From positions 1 through 38,655 of the IMG/VR virus record IMGVR_UViG_3300045258_000159: DNA of 38,655 bases; one strand, given 5' to 3'. The position numbers and the translations under genes are program-made. How positions within the stretch are numbered: position 1 is the first letter of the stretch; each line of letters opens with the position of its first letter. Shown here piece after piece: positions 31,186-38,271 of this stretch. Source of the DNA: a virus. The notes under the pieces were generated by a model that saw only the letters and a program-made list of their open reading frames with translations, did no database searches and was not told the origin of the DNA.

Positions 31186-31395
31186 ATGTCCGACCCCATC
31201 GCCCACGATCTTGCCGCGCGCGGCTACCTCGTCCTCTGCCTGGCACCCAACCAGGTCTTCCGGTACATCGCCTTCCCGAACGAGCACACGGACCGCCTGG
31301 CGCCGTCGTGGGTGGCCGTGCACGAGCCGAACGGCGGGTTCTCCGAGGTCGAGGCGCGGCTGGTGGCTCTGGATCGGGGCGGGGCGCTGGTGTAG
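31186..31395 (+). CDS. Small protein of unknown function after attP
   Basis: This 69-residue frame (SDPIAHDLAARGYLVLCLAP, VAVHEPNGGFSEVEARLVAL) has a plausible ATG preceded by a weak CCCGAGG site. It is compact and looks like a small alpha/beta domain. Located between attP and the late unit, it belongs to a small accessory group that might be expressed in lysogeny. Function is unknown. Confidence 0.55.
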   Translation: MSDPIAHDLAARGYLVLCLAPNQVFRYIAFPNEHTDRLAPSWVAVHEPNGGFSEVEARLVALDRGGALV

Positions 31396-31406
31396 CCTCA
31401 CGGGCC

Positions 31407-31622
31407 ATGTCCGACGATCGCATTCCCCTGACGCTGAACCTGCGCTCCGCCGATTGCCCGGCCTGCGGGTACGAGCTGCGGGTGAAGGTAGTCGTCGCCC
31501 ACGCGCCGGGGGAGACTCGGCCGAGCACCTGCCCGCGGTGCCAGGCCCCGCTCGTGACCTGGGCCGAGGAGGCGCACTACGGGCCGCCGGAGATCACACC
31601 CTTGCCGACGAAGAAGCGATGA
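31407..31622 (+). CDS. Small zinc-ribbon accessory protein
   Basis: The gene encodes 71 residues. It has ADCPACGYELRVKVVV and STCPRCQAP, two CX2C pairs that would form a zinc ribbon. The next gene overlaps by ATGA. The location between attP and the end of the early strand suggests an accessory or lysogeny-expressed role. There is no stronger assignment. Confidence 0.6.
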   Translation: MSDDRIPLTLNLRSADCPACGYELRVKVVVAHAPGETRPSTCPRCQAPLVTWAEEAHYGPPEITPLPTKKR

Positions 31623-31984
31623 TCGACTTCCTGAAGCGCGGTGGCGACGCGATCCGATTTGCCGTGACCGTGTGGCGTCTCAGGGCCGACGTGAACGCCC
31701 TCGCCGCTCGAGTCGACAAGCTCGAGCAGGGCCGGGTGCCCACGCTCCCAACGGACGGGCTTCGACTTCTTCGCGGGATTTGGTGGAAGCAAGGAGAGAT
31801 CGAGCCGGAGGGCTATTGCGCGGGGTGTGCCTCGAACGGCCGCCGCGTTCCGTTGCAACGCGAAGATCGGGACAGCCACGGTGCGCATATGTCCCGCATT
31901 GGTTACCGCTGTCCCTCATGTGGGTGGTACTGCGCCTTCCCGATCGATGAGGATAGAAAGATCCACAAGCTGATCACCTGGTAG
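31619..31984 (+). CDS. Zinc-binding accessory protein
   Basis: The 121-residue protein starts at an ATG overlapping the previous stop. Its N-terminal helices (FLKRGGDAIRFAVTVWRLRADVNALAARVDKLEQ) suggest a short membrane-adjacent or coiled-coil segment. The C-terminal part has YCAGCASNGRRVPL and RCPSCGWYC, zinc-ribbon pairs resembling those in small phage proteins with an NUDIX- or DUF-like wrapper. It is the last plus-strand gene and converges on the late unit. Confidence 0.6.
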   Translation: MIDFLKRGGDAIRFAVTVWRLRADVNALAARVDKLEQGRVPTLPTDGLRLLRGIWWKQGEIEPEGYCAGCASNGRRVPLQREDRDSHGAHMSRIGYRCPSCGWYCAFPIDEDRKIHKLITW

Positions 31985-31987
31985 AGC

Positions 31988-32001
31988 GAGGCGGCCGCCT
32001 C
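31988..32001. terminator. Palindrome between converging transcription units
   Basis: A perfect 14-bp palindrome GAGGCGGCCGCCTC lies just after the last plus-strand stop and before the last gene of the minus-strand late unit. It could form a stem on either transcript. No U-run is present, so it is only a possible bidirectional terminator. Confidence 0.35.
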
Positions 32002-32055
32002 CGTCCGGGCTCGCCGCCCCGACGTGCGCACCGCCTTGCCCCCGCAACCGCTTCG

Positions 32056-32364
32056 CTAGGCCGGGTTCGCGGCGACCGCGTCGCCCAGCTTTCCCGCCTC
32101 CGAGTCGAGACGATCCGCGAGCGCGGACAGCGCCGCCGGGTCCGTCGCGTTCGCGCGCACTTCGGCGGCGAGCGCCTGGATCAGGGCCACAGCGGAGTCC
32201 GCCGCGCCTTCGATCGCCGTCACCTTGTCGGTGATCTGCGTGAGATCGGCCATTTCCTTCGCCTCCTGTTGGATGATGCGTGCCAGCAGCGCGATCGTGA
32301 CGACCTGTCGCTGCTCGATGCGGAGAAGCGCCCTGTCGGTCGCACCCCCAGTGAAATCGTGCAT
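32056..32364 (-). CDS. Small helical protein at the end of the late unit
   Basis: The ATG at 32364 is preceded by GAGAGGG and gives 102 residues. It has helix-rich text: LLRIEQRQVVTIALLARIIQ, then DLTQITDKVTAIEGAADSAVAL and LSALADRLDSEAGKLG. This last part is a familiar pattern in small coiled-coil phage proteins near tail or lysis genes, sometimes with a Pro-rich tail. Function is unknown. It is the final gene on the minus strand before the converging plus-strand genes. Confidence 0.7.
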   Translation of the reverse strand: MHDFTGGATDRALLRIEQRQVVTIALLARIIQQEAKEMADLTQITDKVTAIEGAADSAVALIQALAAEVRANATDPAALSALADRLDSEAGKLGDAVAANPA

Positions 32365-32374
32365 GGTGGCCCTC

Positions 32375-32578
32375 TCAGGCGTCGTCGTGATGCTCTTCCT
32401 GCGTTCCCGTCGAATCCACGGAGCTGGCGGAGCCAGCCTCCTCCTGCTCGAGCTTCCAGTGCGCCTGCTCCGCAGCGATCTGATCCTCGATCGGCCACGG
32501 GTTCTGCTCGCGCTCGGCTGCATACTCGTCGGGATGCCAGCCCGGGCGGCAGCCGGGGTACTGCAGTTCGTCGGACAT
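32375..32578 (-). CDS. Small acidic protein of unknown function
   Basis: The gene encodes 67 residues from an ATG with GGAGGAAG upstream, which supports translation. The sequence is Glu/Asp/Gln-rich with PGCRPGWHPDEYAAEREQ and a disordered C-terminal tail ending EEHHDDA. No function is recognised. Confidence 0.6.
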   Translation of the reverse strand: MSDELQYPGCRPGWHPDEYAAEREQNPWPIEDQIAAEQAHWKLEQEEAGSASSVDSTGTQEEHHDDA

Positions 32579-32592
32579 CGCTTCCTCCTCGT

Positions 32593-32672
32593 TGGTGAAC
32601 CGCGCCAGGAATCGAACCTGAGTCGCCGCCGGCCCTTCTCAGGTGCGGGCAGTCTAGGAGCGCGACCGCGCC
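32593..32672 (-). other. Degenerate tRNA-like element
   Basis: On the minus strand, a T-arm-like segment (CAGG-TTCGATT-CCTG) precedes CGCGGTTCACCA, and a loop CTGAGAA upstream could carry a GAG (Leu) anticodon. The 5' sequence does not pair with the acceptor strand; it repeats its bases instead. The D and anticodon stems are weak, so this does not fold as a working tRNA. It may be a remnant or mimic. A second, weaker T-arm-like segment lies about 32,680-32,690. Confidence 0.3.
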
Positions 32673-32723
32673 CCGCCGGGGTATGAACCCGGCCCTGTGT
32701 GCACCATCACAGCGACGCGGTCC

Positions 32724-32969
32724 TCAGTCCGTGAGCTTCTGGACGCGGTCGGCGAGCGCCACGTCGGCCGTGCACTCGATCGTCATGTCGGCCGAAAGGT
32801 CGATCGGGACGACTCGATCCTCCGGCCCCTCGCACAGCGTGACCGTGCCCGCCGCGACCTCGGTCCCGACGTCGATCGTCAGTCGCTTCACGCACAGGAT
32901 CGTGCCGGTCGCGACGTCGACGACCTGGCTGCGGAAGGGATTGCCGACCCATTCGAGCTTGAGCTTCAT
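32724..32969 (-). CDS. Small protein of unknown function
   Basis: This 81-residue protein starts at an ATG one base after the upstream stop. It alternates strands (KLKLEWVGNPFRSQVVDVATG, VTLCEGPEDRVVPIDLS) and ends with a helix (DVALADRVQKL). It is small and beta-rich. Its position in the distal part of the late unit suggests an accessory or structural role. No family is recognised. Confidence 0.6.
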   Translation of the reverse strand: MKLKLEWVGNPFRSQVVDVATGTILCVKRLTIDVGTEVAAGTVTLCEGPEDRVVPIDLSADMTIECTADVALADRVQKLTD

Positions 32970-32970
32970 G

Positions 32971-33429
32971 TCAGGAGCGCATTGCCCACTGCAGCGCCTC
33001 GATCGAGCTCGGGAACGAGCTGTCGTCGGCCACCGCGAACTCGACGATGATCGAGGTGTCCTCGACGTCGACCATGCGGAACACGATCATGCGCCCCAGC
33101 GAATCGAGTCCCTTGGCGGCGAAGTTGCCCACGGTCGGCCCGCTCCATCCGGCGACGGGCGCGCCCTGCTCGACCTGGCCCTCGAGGCTCGAGCAGTCGA
33201 GGATCGGCTGGCTCTTGCCGTCGTAGAGCACGATCGAGCCGAGGCCCGAGTGGGGCGGCATGTCGGGCCGCGCGTTCTCGAGGTCGATGAAGACGGCGCC
33301 CTGCCCGCCCTCGGCGACGAACGACGAAAGCTTGCCGTCCAGTAGCTCGAGCGAGATCGGCCCCTGGTACTGCCGCTTGAGAGATTCGACCCTGCGCGGC
33401 AACGAGATCCTGCCGGTGGAAATGCTCAT
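32971..33429 (-). CDS. Beta-rich protein of unknown function
   Basis: The gene encodes 152 residues from an ATG with AGGGAGGG upstream. The sequence is mostly strand-forming, with PISLELLDGKLSSFVAEGG, GLGSIVLYDGKSQPILD and MIVFRMVDVEDTSIIVEFAV. There is no signal peptide or membrane segment. It follows a putative lipoprotein gene in the distal late unit. It may be structural or an accessory protein. The family is unknown. Confidence 0.65.
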   Translation of the reverse strand: MSISTGRISLPRRVESLKRQYQGPISLELLDGKLSSFVAEGGQGAVFIDLENARPDMPPHSGLGSIVLYDGKSQPILDCSSLEGQVEQGAPVAGWSGPTVGNFAAKGLDSLGRMIVFRMVDVEDTSIIVEFAVADDSSFPSSIEALQWAMRS

Positions 33430-33443
33430 TGGACCCTCCCTGG

Positions 33444-33896
33444 TTACTGAGGCCACGGACTCAGATCGAGCGCCGTGGTATCGGGTTGCGTGCCACATGG
33501 GCCCGAGACATTCGTCACCGCGGCCCCTCTCAGGTTCAGCCCGTCGTGCACCATCCAGAACGAGCCGGAGAGCACGGCACAGTTGCTCTCGTGTTTCGCG
33601 TCGGGCAGCAGCTCCCCGCGCAGCGTGTCGCCATCGGTCCCGGCGAACGCGCACGTGTAGCGGATCAGGCTCGTGACCGGCGGCAGCCCGCAGATCACGA
33701 ACCGATGCTGCGCGATCCAGACGTTGACCTTGCCCGTTTGCCACACCGCCGCGCCGGGGACGTCGCCGCCGGCGGCCGCGTAATAGCGCACCTCGGGCTC
33801 GTCCTGGACGACGATTCCGACCGAGTCCACTCCGGTCGGAGATACGCAGCCCCCGGCCGCCAGCGCGAGCAGAACCAGAGCGCTCGCAATCCTCAC
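33444..33896 (-). CDS. Predicted lipoprotein near lysis genes
   Basis: The 150-residue frame starts at a GTG overlapping the upstream stop (GTGA). Residues 1-17 form a lipoprotein signal (RIASALVLLALAAGGC) ending in a lipobox-like AGGC before Cys17. The mature part is beta-rich with several cysteines. It lies in the lysis region, so an outer-membrane role such as an o-spanin-like or exclusion function is possible. It is much longer than Rz1-type spanins, so this is uncertain. Confidence 0.65.
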   Translation of the reverse strand: MRIASALVLLALAAGGCVSPTGVDSVGIVVQDEPEVRYYAAAGGDVPGAAVWQTGKVNVWIAQHRFVICGLPPVTSLIRYTCAFAGTDGDTLRGELLPDAKHESNCAVLSGSFWMVHDGLNLRGAAVTNVSGPCGTQPDTTALDLSPWPQ

Positions 33897-34150
33897 GTGA
33901 CGAGCGGCACGCGCCACTCGGGCGCGCGACAGAGACATCGCTCGTACTCGGTGAACGTGGCCGAGCGGACGTAGAGCCTCTGCTCGAGCCCGTTATTGCG
34001 GTCCTCGACGAGCAGCAGGTCGGGACAGGCCAGCACGCGCCTCAGGAGCAGGATCAGCCCATCCGCGGAGCCCTCGGCGAGCTCGACGAGCTGCTCGTAC
34101 TTCGAGACCGGCAGCTTGATCACGCGCACGCCCATCTTCGGCAGTGGCAT
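33893..34150 (-). CDS. Small protein of unknown function
   Basis: The gene gives 85 residues from an ATG sharing one base with the previous stop (TGATG). It has a basic start (PLPKMGVRVIKLPVSKYEQL), helices with GLILLLRRVLACPDLLLVED, and a final part with several Arg and Cys residues. It has one moderate hydrophobic segment. It lies between lysis-region genes. Function is unknown. Confidence 0.6.
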   Translation of the reverse strand: MPLPKMGVRVIKLPVSKYEQLVELAEGSADGLILLLRRVLACPDLLLVEDRNNGLEQRLYVRSATFTEYERCLCRAPEWRVPLVT

Positions 34151-34410
34151 CAGGCGCTTGCGACCGATCCCGAGTTGGGCGGCCCCCAGCCATGGCCCGA
34201 GAACAGCCCGACGAACTGCGTCAGGACCGCGTACAGCGACTCGGGAGAGAACTTCCCATTCGTGATCTCCATCACCCGCGCGACGAGTGCGTCGATCTGA
34301 TCCGACGCCTGCGGCACCGTCTCGCGGATCTTGCCGAGTTCCGCCAGTAGGATCTTGAGGCCGTCGCCGAAATCCCCGCCCACCACGATCAACAGTTCGA
34401 GCAGCGTCAT
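34150..34410 (-). CDS. Small protein with a hydrophobic N-terminus
   Basis: The frame encodes 86 residues from an ATG with GGGAGGA upstream. The first 14 residues (TLLELLIVVGGDFG) are hydrophobic, followed by helices (LKILLAELGKIRETVPQASDQIDALVARVMEI) and a Gly/Pro-rich end. It might be a small membrane-associated protein. Located among lysis-region genes, a holin-related role is conceivable but not shown. Confidence 0.6.
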   Translation of the reverse strand: MTLLELLIVVGGDFGDGLKILLAELGKIRETVPQASDQIDALVARVMEITNGKFSPESLYAVLTQFVGLFSGHGWGPPNSGSVASA

Positions 34411-34422
34411 GACATTCCTCCC

Positions 34423-35271
34423 TTATTGGGGCGGGCTGGGCGTCCACCCGAGCTGCAGGCGCGCCACGATCGAGTTGCGGTACGGGTTCTTGAGGTCGAC
34501 GACGGGGATCAGGCCGATGTACCAGGCGGTCTTGCCGCTCGGGTTCCGCGCCACGCGCCACGAGATCGGCAGCGCGAAGTCGACCGAGGACCTGTGCCCG
34601 ATGATCCGGTCGACATGGTCGCCGAAATACTGCACCGCGCGCACGCGGGCGAAGAGTTGAATCCCGCCGCCCTGTCCATCCGTCGACAGCGCCCACGAGA
34701 CGCCCTCGCCGACCGAGCCGACCTTGGAGCCCACGCCCCAGTCCGAGCCGATCACGAGCGCGATTGCGGGGCCCGTGGAGTAGGCGAACTGGCCGCCGAT
34801 CTCGCCGTCGTAGTCGAGCGGCTTGCCCGGGTAGTTCACGAGGTAGGCCGCGTCGGAGCCAAGCGCCCGCACGCCCCCCGAGATCCCGAAGTTCGCCCGG
34901 TGCATGTCGAGCGGGGGATAGTTCATCTGCGCCGAGGCCGGCATCGGGATCAGCAGGACGGCCAGCGCGAGGCCGAGCATCCACATCGCCACGGTCTTGT
35001 TCGCCACCGAGTTGTCCGCAGCGTCGACTTTCGTCGAGACGTCCGCGGCCTTCGCAGGCTGGAACGGACGCTGCCAGCCGAGCTTCGCCAGCACGACCGG
35101 AGCCGCGATGGTGAGCATGGCCGCAGGGCTGATGATCCCGGCGCCGGTGTCGACGCTGACGGGCCACCCCTGCCACTTCGCCACGCCGAGCCAGATCAGG
35201 GAGAGCGCGACGGCCCAGCCCTCGATGGTGTTGAAGATGTCCTTGAGCTTCTGGAACAGGCTCTGATCCAC
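34423..35271 (-). CDS. Membrane protein with internal signal-like segment and beta-rich C-terminus
   Basis: The GTG start at 35271 has GGGAGGAG upstream and gives 282 residues. Hydrophobic helices occur at about 19-32 and 46-64, then a polar linker with VSTKVDAADNSV. A third segment at about 93-115 (AMWMLGLALAVLLIPMPASA) looks like a Sec signal peptide followed by a Gly/aromatic, beta-rich part (HRANFGISGGVRALG, GEIGGQFAYSTGPAIALVIG) that resembles an outer-membrane or surface domain. It may be a fusion of a holin-like part and an exported domain. A second internal start near the signal-like segment is possible. Confidence 0.65.
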   Translation of the reverse strand: MDQSLFQKLKDIFNTIEGWAVALSLIWLGVAKWQGWPVSVDTGAGIISPAAMLTIAAPVVLAKLGWQRPFQPAKAADVSTKVDAADNSVANKTVAMWMLGLALAVLLIPMPASAQMNYPPLDMHRANFGISGGVRALGSDAAYLVNYPGKPLDYDGEIGGQFAYSTGPAIALVIGSDWGVGSKVGSVGEGVSWALSTDGQGGGIQLFARVRAVQYFGDHVDRIIGHRSSVDFALPISWRVARNPSGKTAWYIGLIPVVDLKNPYRNSIVARLQLGWTPSPPQ

Positions 35272-35293
35272 GTTCTCCTCCCTTCGCCGGCCG

Positions 35294-35632
35294 CTATTGG
35301 CCGAGCAGTTTTGCGACGATTTCCTTGCCGCCCAGCGCCAGTAGCGCGATCGCGATCGAGCCCGCGGCAATCCGAACGAGCCAGAGATCGGCGCCGCTCA
35401 GCTTCCGCGCGACCCCCTGAAGCTCCGACTTCTGTAGGCTGAGCGCCGTGTCGCGCATCGCCGTCGCCGAGGTGCGCAGTTCCGCGAGCGCGATCTTCAC
35501 GTCGCCGCGCGCGTCGGAATCGCCGATCCGCATCGAGGTCAGCACCTCGCTGACCCTTCCCGAGGCAAGTTCGAGCCTTGCGATTGCTTCTTCGAGGTCA
35601 TCGAGACGTCCTCGCAGTTCGTGATCTTCCAT
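35294..35632 (-). CDS. Coiled-coil protein with C-terminal membrane segment (possible holin)
   Basis: The ATG at 35632 gives 112 residues; an upstream ATG at 35674 would add 14 Gly/Arg-rich residues with no ribosome site. HELRGRLDDLEEAIARLELA and VKIALAELRTSATAMRDT are coiled coils, followed by a hydrophobic segment at about 84-101 (LWLVRIAAGSIAIALLAL). It lies directly after the lysozyme-like gene, so it may be a holin or other lysis-associated membrane protein. Only one membrane segment is evident, so the class is unsettled. Confidence 0.6.
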   Translation of the reverse strand: MEDHELRGRLDDLEEAIARLELASGRVSEVLTSMRIGDSDARGDVKIALAELRTSATAMRDTALSLQKSELQGVARKLSGADLWLVRIAAGSIAIALLALGGKEIVAKLLGQ

Positions 35633-35695
35633 TCGGCCGGCACCGCCCCCCCGGTCGTGTGTCGCCCCTGCCATGCGCGGGCACGACCGCGCCGT

Positions 35696-36211
35696 CTACG
35701 CCGTGAAGTCCGACAGCAGCCCGGCCATCCGGTTCATCCATCCGAACGCCCACTTCGCCTGCGTCGCATCGTTCGTCACCAGCCGGCCGTAGAGCCGCAG
35801 CCGCTCGCCGAACATCGAGAGCCAGAGCTTCGCGGGCGCGGCTGCTTCGATCGCGGTCAGGGTCCGGGGCCCGAACACTCCGTCCACGTCGAGCCCGCCG
35901 AGTGCGCGCTGGATCATCCGCACCGCCTGGCTGATCCCATGCTGGACCCCGGAATCGACCACGAGCGCCCGCAGGCGGTCATCTGAGATCTTGGAGAACC
36001 CCGGCACCTCGACGTAGAGGTAGCGGTAGATTTGGAGCGCCTCGGTCGCCGACAGGTGCTCCACGTCGGCTGCCGAGACGTCCTTCTTCCTCCACGCCGC
36101 GAGCGTCCCCTGCGTCACCCCGAACTTCGTCGGCCCGCCATGATCGTCCGGATCGTTGACGTACCCGCCCTCGCGCGAGATCAGGTCGGCGAGCATGTCG
36201 GCCTCGGTCAC
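35696..36211 (-). CDS. Endolysin: GH108-type lysozyme with PG-binding domain
   Basis: The gene encodes 171 residues from a GTG overlapping the previous stop. It contains LISREGGYVNDPDDHGGPTK, the GH108 signature with candidate catalytic Glu14, and later VVDSGVQHGISQAVRMIQRAL and GVFGPRTLTAIE, the usual C-terminal PG_binding_3 part. It cuts peptidoglycan during lysis. No signal peptide is seen, so release would depend on a holin. It follows the large secreted protein gene and precedes membrane-protein genes. Confidence 0.9.
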   Translation of the reverse strand: MTEADMLADLISREGGYVNDPDDHGGPTKFGVTQGTLAAWRKKDVSAADVEHLSATEALQIYRYLYVEVPGFSKISDDRLRALVVDSGVQHGISQAVRMIQRALGGLDVDGVFGPRTLTAIEAAAPAKLWLSMFGERLRLYGRLVTNDATQAKWAFGWMNRMAGLLSDFTA

Positions 36212-38271
36212 CGGATGTCCCGCTCGGTGATCTGGTCGGCGTATACCCACTGGATCGGCCCGGAGTTGAAGTAGCGCACCGTCGAAGTGTTCGCCTGCAT
36301 CGCGCACCACTTCGCCGCTTCCATGACGCCGTTGATCATCCGCGTCATTTCCCACGCCGGCCGCGGGCCCGAGTACGGCCCGTTCGCCGTCACGCCGATC
36401 CCCGCGCGCCAGTTCGGGATGTGCGTGACCCAGATCACGCCCTTGGCGATCCCGCGGTGGGCCAGCGCACTCGTGTTCGCCGCTTCCGACGCCGTCGAGA
36501 TGTCGATCTGCCGCTCGAAGCCCATCGCAGCGCCGAGCAGCGAGTTCATGCCGTAGCGCATGGGGATGTAGACGTCGGCCGAGACCGTGTCGAGCGTGCC
36601 GCCCCAGAGGTACTTGGACGGCACGTAGAGCAAGTCGCGGTAGCTCACGCTGACGGGGGAGATCAGCGAGGCCCCGATCGTGTTGATGTTCGGCAGGAAG
36701 TAGTCGACGCCCCGGCCGATGCCGCCGATCATCACGCTGTTCGGCTCCTGCGCGTTCGCGTTCGGCGCCTCATACTGGGTCCGCACGACGCGGTAGCCGT
36801 GCCCGTAACTCGCCCCCGCGAGCGCGATGGCGTAGGAGATCGAGTCGAAGTTCGAGAGGAAAAACCCGCCCGGCCCCGCGAGCTGCGACGAGTAGTCGTC
36901 GCCCGGAGGCATCACGTGACGCGAGACCAGCAAGGGGTCGCCGACGGCGGTGATCAGCTTTCGGGTCGCCCCCGTGAGCAGCGAGTACGTCGAGTGATCC
37001 CGCTGCGTCGACGTAGTACCGAAGGCCCATGCCAGGCGGTCCTTGCCAAAGATGTCGTTGTAGACGCCGCCCGAAGCCGACGTGAGCGATGAGTCCGAGA
37101 CCGACCCACCGGCTGACGTCCCGGCATGGTTGTGGACCGTGAAGCGCCCCATCTTGTAGCGCCGCGCGGCTGCGAACTCGTTGGCGAAGCGCGTCGAGCC
37201 GTTCTCGGCCGTCGCCATCGAGTCGGTCTCTTCGCCGAGCGTGTAGGGGATCTTCCACACACCGAGCGAGTCGAACCCGGCGAAGGCGTCGGCCACCTGC
37301 GGGTAGCTGCACTGGACGCAGGCCACGCCCGGCACCACGAAGCGCTTGGAGCCGTCGTCGATGTCGAGCGCGACATGCTGGGCCGGGAACTGGAAGATCG
37401 ACGGCGCGAGGCGCGCGGCCATGCCCATCGCGACCACCGAGAGCTGCGACGACTTGAAGTTCGCCGAGCCGACGTTCGACGCCTTGCTCTCCCAGTTGAT
37501 CACGCCATAGCCGTTGGCGTTCGCGGTCCCCGCGCGCGTCGAGACGATGGGCGGGTTGTAGAACCACGCGCAGACGGTGTCGGATGCGGTGGCAGACGTG
37601 CCGCCCACGCCGTCGGGATCGGCCTTCGTGTAGTTGTAGAACGCGAGCCACAGAACCGGCGTGATGTAGTTGCCCGCGAGACTGCCGCTCGAAGTCGGTA
37701 GGCGCTGCGAGAAGTAGGTATTGACCGGGAATGCGAATCCCGCCGGGCTCGTGGCGAACGGGCTGGACCCGGTGAGCGACACATTGACGTGGCCCGAGTT
37801 GACGCCGAGCGAGTCGTCGCCGGCGCCGGCCGCGAGATCCGACCCCTCGGAGATGTAGAGCACCGGCACGCGCGGCCGGTTCGCGGCCTGCGAAAGCTGG
37901 ACGGCAAATCGCCTACCCGGGCCGGTTCCTCCGCTGGCGTTCGTGCACATGACGACGATCAGATCGTAATCGAAGCGCGGGGACGCGCCCGTGGGCGCGA
38001 TGCTGTCCTTGAGCTCCGAGAGCGTATAGCTGCACGTCAGGAAATGCGCGCCCTTGCCGAAGGCGTTGGTCGCATCCTCCCAGCAACTCTGGTTCGCGAT
38101 CGTGATCTTGTTCCCGGACTTGATCGAGCGCGACAGGAGGTCGAAGAAGCCGGTGTAGTTGTCCTTGCTGTCCGTGTAGAGCGAGTCGACGAGGACGAGC
38201 ACGCCGCCCGCATGAGCGGACGAGCTGAACAGCGAGAGCGCGAGGGCGAAACCGAGCGCGAGCCGCTTCAC
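36208..38271 (-). CDS. Large secreted protein with polysaccharide-deacetylase-like motifs
   Basis: The GTG start overlaps the previous stop and gives 687 residues. Residues 1-22 form a Sec signal peptide (KRLALGFALALSLFSSSAHA). The mature protein is Gly/Ser/Ala-rich. Three or four spaced motifs resemble CE4 (NodB) polysaccharide deacetylases: ALDIDDG at 301-307 with Asp303/305/306, TVHNHAG at 378-384 with His380/His382, MPPGDD at 454-459 and VIWVTH at 612-617. The motif distances are larger than usual, so the match is tentative. It could modify or bind surface polysaccharide as an exported adhesion or processing protein. Confidence 0.7.
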   Translation of the reverse strand: MKRLALGFALALSLFSSSAHAGGVLVLVDSLYTDSKDNYTGFFDLLSRSIKSGNKITIANQSCWEDATNAFGKGAHFLTCSYTLSELKDSIAPTGASPRFDYDLIVVMCTNASGGTGPGRRFAVQLSQAANRPRVPVLYISEGSDLAAGAGDDSLGVNSGHVNVSLTGSSPFATSPAGFAFPVNTYFSQRLPTSSGSLAGNYITPVLWLAFYNYTKADPDGVGGTSATASDTVCAWFYNPPIVSTRAGTANANGYGVINWESKASNVGSANFKSSQLSVVAMGMAARLAPSIFQFPAQHVALDIDDGSKRFVVPGVACVQCSYPQVADAFAGFDSLGVWKIPYTLGEETDSMATAENGSTRFANEFAAARRYKMGRFTVHNHAGTSAGGSVSDSSLTSASGGVYNDIFGKDRLAWAFGTTSTQRDHSTYSLLTGATRKLITAVGDPLLVSRHVMPPGDDYSSQLAGPGGFFLSNFDSISYAIALAGASYGHGYRVVRTQYEAPNANAQEPNSVMIGGIGRGVDYFLPNINTIGASLISPVSVSYRDLLYVPSKYLWGGTLDTVSADVYIPMRYGMNSLLGAAMGFERQIDISTASEAANTSALAHRGIAKGVIWVTHIPNWRAGIGVTANGPYSGPRPAWEMTRMINGVMEAAKWCAMQANTSTVRYFNSGPIQWVYADQITERDIR

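Noticed and set aside
32593-32672. A functional phage tRNA gene
   Set aside because: The 5' bases do not pair with the acceptor strand and instead repeat it, so a complete cloverleaf is not formed.
35632-35674. The 14-residue extension of the possible holin
   Set aside because: The added residues are Gly/Arg-rich and there is no ribosome site before the upstream ATG. The shorter start is preferred, though not proven.
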